Shown in pieces: positions 61,853 to 64,000 of a stretch of DNA of 64,000 bases. Within the stretch, counting starts at the first letter, position 1. Every line of letters starts with the position of its first letter. The stretch is from positions 409,945 through 473,944 of the forward strand of contig NZ_JACIBY010000004.1 in assembly GCF_014195535.1 (NCBI RefSeq), read 5' to 3'. The stretch comes from Runella defluvii (GTDB taxonomy: Bacteria > Bacteroidota > Bacteroidia > Cytophagales > Spirosomataceae). The translations under genes were made by a program, and so were the position numbers. The notes beneath the pieces were generated by a model. It saw only the letters and a program-made list of their open reading frames with translations, was not told the DNA's origin and searched no databases.

Positions 61853-62887
61853 ATGCAACTCAAGTACGTTGGAATTTCACTGCTTTTGGCAGCAGCTTTG
61901 ACAGGACAAGCGCAGAAAAAAACGCCAATTTCGCAACCGTTGGTGTCTCATTTGTTTACGGCCGACCCATCTGCTCACGTTTTTAACGGTAAAATTTACA
62001 TTTACCCGTCGCACGATATTGAATCTGACACCAAACGTGACGACGACGGTGGGCATTTTGACATGAAAGACTACCACGTTTTTTCCATGGGTGCCATCGA
62101 CGGAAAAGTAACAGACCACGGCGTGGCGCTTGATATAAAAGACGTTCCGTGGGTGAGTCGTCAGCTTTGGGCGCCTGATGCAGAGTTTAAAAACGGGACG
62201 TATTACCTTTATTTTCCTGCCAAAGACAAAGAAGATATTTTTCGTATCGGTGTAGCGACGAGCAAAAAACCAGAAGGGCCTTTCGTGGCTGAAAAAGAAC
62301 CAATCAAGGGCAGTTATAGTATCGACCCGTCGGTTTTTAAGGATACAAACGGCAGTTATTACCTCTATTTTGGTGGAATTTGGGGTGGACAACTGCAACG
62401 TTGGAAAGGGAATACGTATTTGGGAAAAACAGATTATCCCAAAAAAGGTGAGACGGCCTTGCTACCACGGGTAGCGAAATTGTCGGCCGACATGAAGAGT
62501 TTTGCTGAAGAAGTAAAAGAGGTGAAAATTTTGGACGAAAATGGCAAACTGCTCATGGAAGACGATAAAGATAAACGTTTTTTTGAGGCAGCATGGGTAC
62601 ACAAGTACAACGGTAAATACTATTTCTCGTATTCAACGGGCGACACGCACAACATAGCTTATGCCGTCGGGGATACGCCTTATGGCCCTTTTACGTACAA
62701 AGGAATTGTCTTAAAACCCGTGCAAGGCTGGACAAATCACCATTCGATTGTGGAATTTAAAGGAAAGTGGTACTTGTTTTATCACGACGTACAACTTACA
62801 GGAAAAACGCACCTGCGCAACATCAAAGTCACTGAATTAAAGCACAACTCTGACGGTTCTATTCAGACAATTGAGCCTTATAAATAA
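61853..62887 (+). CDS. GH43 glycoside hydrolase
   Basis: 344 residues. The signal peptide ends near TGQAQ. GH43 catalytic residues are visible as the Asp in FTADPSAHVF, the Asp in YSIDPSVF and the Glu in FFEAAWVHK. This family holds beta-xylosidases and arabinofuranosidases; with the glucuronidase and esterase nearby, xylan side chains are the probable target. Confidence 0.92.
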   Translation: MQLKYVGISLLLAAALTGQAQKKTPISQPLVSHLFTADPSAHVFNGKIYIYPSHDIESDTKRDDDGGHFDMKDYHVFSMGAIDGKVTDHGVALDIKDVPWVSRQLWAPDAEFKNGTYYLYFPAKDKEDIFRIGVATSKKPEGPFVAEKEPIKGSYSIDPSVFKDTNGSYYLYFGGIWGGQLQRWKGNTYLGKTDYPKKGETALLPRVAKLSADMKSFAEEVKEVKILDENGKLLMEDDKDKRFFEAAWVHKYNGKYYFSYSTGDTHNIAYAVGDTPYGPFTYKGIVLKPVQGWTNHHSIVEFKGKWYLFYHDVQLTGKTHLRNIKVTELKHNSDGSIQTIEPYK

Positions 62888-62969
62888 CCTTGCTTTCGTT
62901 TCTTTAACCTATCGTTAACGGCCTTTGGAAAGTTATCCACTTGAGGGAGGCTATTGTACTATTCAAACC

Positions 62970-64000
62970 ATGAGGATTCTAAAAATCGTCCTTGGAATTT
63001 TGTTGTTGAGCCATGCCCTGTGTGTGGCTCAACTTCGTTTGCCGCGCCTCATTAGCGACGGCATGGTGCTTCAGCGTGATCAATCGCTGCGGCTGTGGGG
63101 GTGGGCATCTCCCCAAGAAAAAGTGAGCCTTTTGTTTAAAAACAAACAGTACAAAACCCAAGCCGATGCCACGGGCAAATGGGAAATTAAGCTGCCAGCT
63201 CAACCCGCAGGAGGTCCTTTTGACTTGTTCTTTCGGGGAAAAAATGAAGTGAAGGTCAGCAATGTACTTTTTGGTGATGTTTGGATTTGTGCGGGGCAGT
63301 CGAACATGGTGATACCGATGGAACGCGTAAAGGAAAAATACCCCGAAGACATTGCGTCGGCCAATTACCCCGAAATTCGATTGTTTTTTGTGGCTACTTT
63401 GACTGATTTGCAACAAAAACGAGACGATTTTCCGTCGGGAAGTTGGAAAGTCGCCAATCCCAAAGATGTGCTTCAATTTTCGGCGATTGCGTATTTTTTT
63501 GCAAGAAATCTGTACGAAAAATACCACGTTCCCATTGGTTTGATAAACTCCAGCGTAGGCGGAACGCCCATCGAAGCGTGGATTGGTGAGGAGGGATTGA
63601 CGAAGTTTCCAGAGTTGACAGCCACATTACAGAAAAATAAAGATAGCCTTTACGTAAAGTCGTTGCTGAAACAAATGGCAGCGGCCAATACCCCCCGAAA
63701 ATCGCAAGACAAAGGCATGAGCGAAACAATTCCTTGGTATTCAGTAGACTACGTTCCGAAAGGGTGGCGGCGAATGAACGTGCCTGGCTACTGGGAAGAC
63801 CAAGGCATCAAAGACCTTAATGGGGTAGTGTGGTACCGCAAAGAAATCGACGTCCCTGCCTCCATGACGGGAGTTTCGGCTAAATTGTTTTTGGGACGAA
63901 TTGTGGATGCTGATATTGCCTACGTCAACGGCAAACAGGTGGGAAACATTACCTACCAATACCCGCCCCGCCGTTACGAAATTCCTGCGGGAGTACTGAA
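62970..64000 (+). CDS. Sialate O-acetylesterase-like SGNH esterase, partial
   Basis: The frame is open to the window end (343 codons visible). Signal peptide, LPRLISDGMVLQRDQ, then CAGQSNMVIPMER with the nucleophile Ser, and INSSVGGTPIEAW. From about residue 255 a beta-sandwich domain (PGYWEDQGIKDLNGVVWYRK) begins. The family deacetylates sialic acids or acetylated xylans; here acetylxylan is more likely. The 3' end and final catalytic residues lie outside. Confidence 0.9.
   Translation, partial: MRILKIVLGILLLSHALCVAQLRLPRLISDGMVLQRDQSLRLWGWASPQEKVSLLFKNKQYKTQADATGKWEIKLPAQPAGGPFDLFFRGKNEVKVSNVLFGDVWICAGQSNMVIPMERVKEKYPEDIASANYPEIRLFFVATLTDLQQKRDDFPSGSWKVANPKDVLQFSAIAYFFARNLYEKYHVPIGLINSSVGGTPIEAWIGEEGLTKFPELTATLQKNKDSLYVKSLLKQMAAANTPRKSQDKGMSETIPWYSVDYVPKGWRRMNVPGYWEDQGIKDLNGVVWYRKEIDVPASMTGVSAKLFLGRIVDADIAYVNGKQVGNITYQYPPRRYEIPAGVL

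Noticed and set aside
62979-63527. 182-codon antisense frame at the window end
   Set aside because: It opposes the sialate O-acetylesterase-like gene, whose motifs are clear.
1-64000. tRNA, rRNA, riboswitch or insertion sequence
   Set aside because: Reading the gaps I found no cloverleaf, conserved aptamer or transposase; a covariance-model search would be needed to exclude small structured RNAs.

Overview
The window looks like a chromosomal stretch from a Bacteroidota bacterium of the Cytophagales, probably near Runella, Dyadobacter or other Spirosomaceae. This placement is inferred from gene content and style. It carries the gldK-gldL-gldM-gldN gliding/type IX secretion (T9SS) core, PorP/SprF, PorU and PorV, a SusC/SusD pair, DUF-type genes typical of the phylum, and -7 boxes of the form TAnnTTTG. 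Coding density is high. I recognised no tRNA, rRNA, CRISPR array, insertion sequence or phage gene.

Layout: (1) 1-11 kb: radC, a family 2 glycosyltransferase, then a minus-strand run gldN<-gldM<-gldL<-gldK, porP/sprF, hemD, a DUF4271-type membrane protein and sucD. (2) 11.4-16.8 kb: an unknown membrane protein, an MFS transporter, a serine hydrolase, a small lipoprotein and a LytS/LytTR-type two-component pair. (3) 16.9-19.8 kb: a two-gene membrane module of unknown function. One protein has paired WH...SPPH motifs. The other has a probable N-terminal histidine after signal cleavage, two membrane helices and a His/Met-rich exported part. (4) 20-36.4 kb: a sulfur-compound oxidation island with a Crp/Fnr regulator, TauE/SafE exporter, persulfide dioxygenase-rhodanese, small membrane protein, SusC/SusD pair, TsdA-like dihaem cytochrome c, exported DsrE-like protein, SoxB-like hydrolase, porin, two YeeE/YedE half-transporters, a DUF983 protein and a type II sulfide:quinone oxidoreductase. 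(5) 36.4-41.8 kb: mnmD, a MoeB-like adenylyltransferase-rhodanese, an unknown lipoprotein, a DUF5606-like protein and a heparinase II/III-like protein. (6) 41.9-50.7 kb: porV and porU, a SprT-like protein, clpP, an isolated DUF3800 gene and an RqcH/NFACT protein. (7) 50.7-64 kb: a glucuronoxylan/uronate utilisation locus with a LacI regulator carrying an extra zinc ribbon, two Gfo/Idh/MocA oxidoreductases, a DUF6807 protein, uxuA, a GH67 alpha-glucuronidase, an SDR, a TlpA-like protein, a GH43 enzyme and a sialate O-acetylesterase-like esterase cut by the window end.

The strongest new observation is regulatory. Five promoters in the sulfur island each carry a palindrome close to GTGAY-N4-GTYAC. 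Its centre lies 29.5 bp upstream of the -7 position in every case; the -7 box is clear in three promoters and weak in two. The island's Crp/Fnr protein has the SRExxSR recognition-helix pattern that, in Crp, reads a GTGA half-site. One regulator therefore plausibly activates the exporter, the persulfide dioxygenase, the cytochrome/DsrE/SoxB operon, the porin/YeeE operon and the sulfide:quinone oxidoreductase. The island has SoxB- and TsdA-like enzymes but no recognisable SoxXA, SoxYZ or SoxCD here, so it may be a nonstandard thiosulfate/sulfide pathway.

Intergenic DNA is rich in palindromes, including terminators, a 20-bp inverted core shared by two loci 36 kb apart (in a 73-bp tandem repeat at one of them), and a GGGTTGCT-type repeat shared by two loci, one of which supplies a stop codon.
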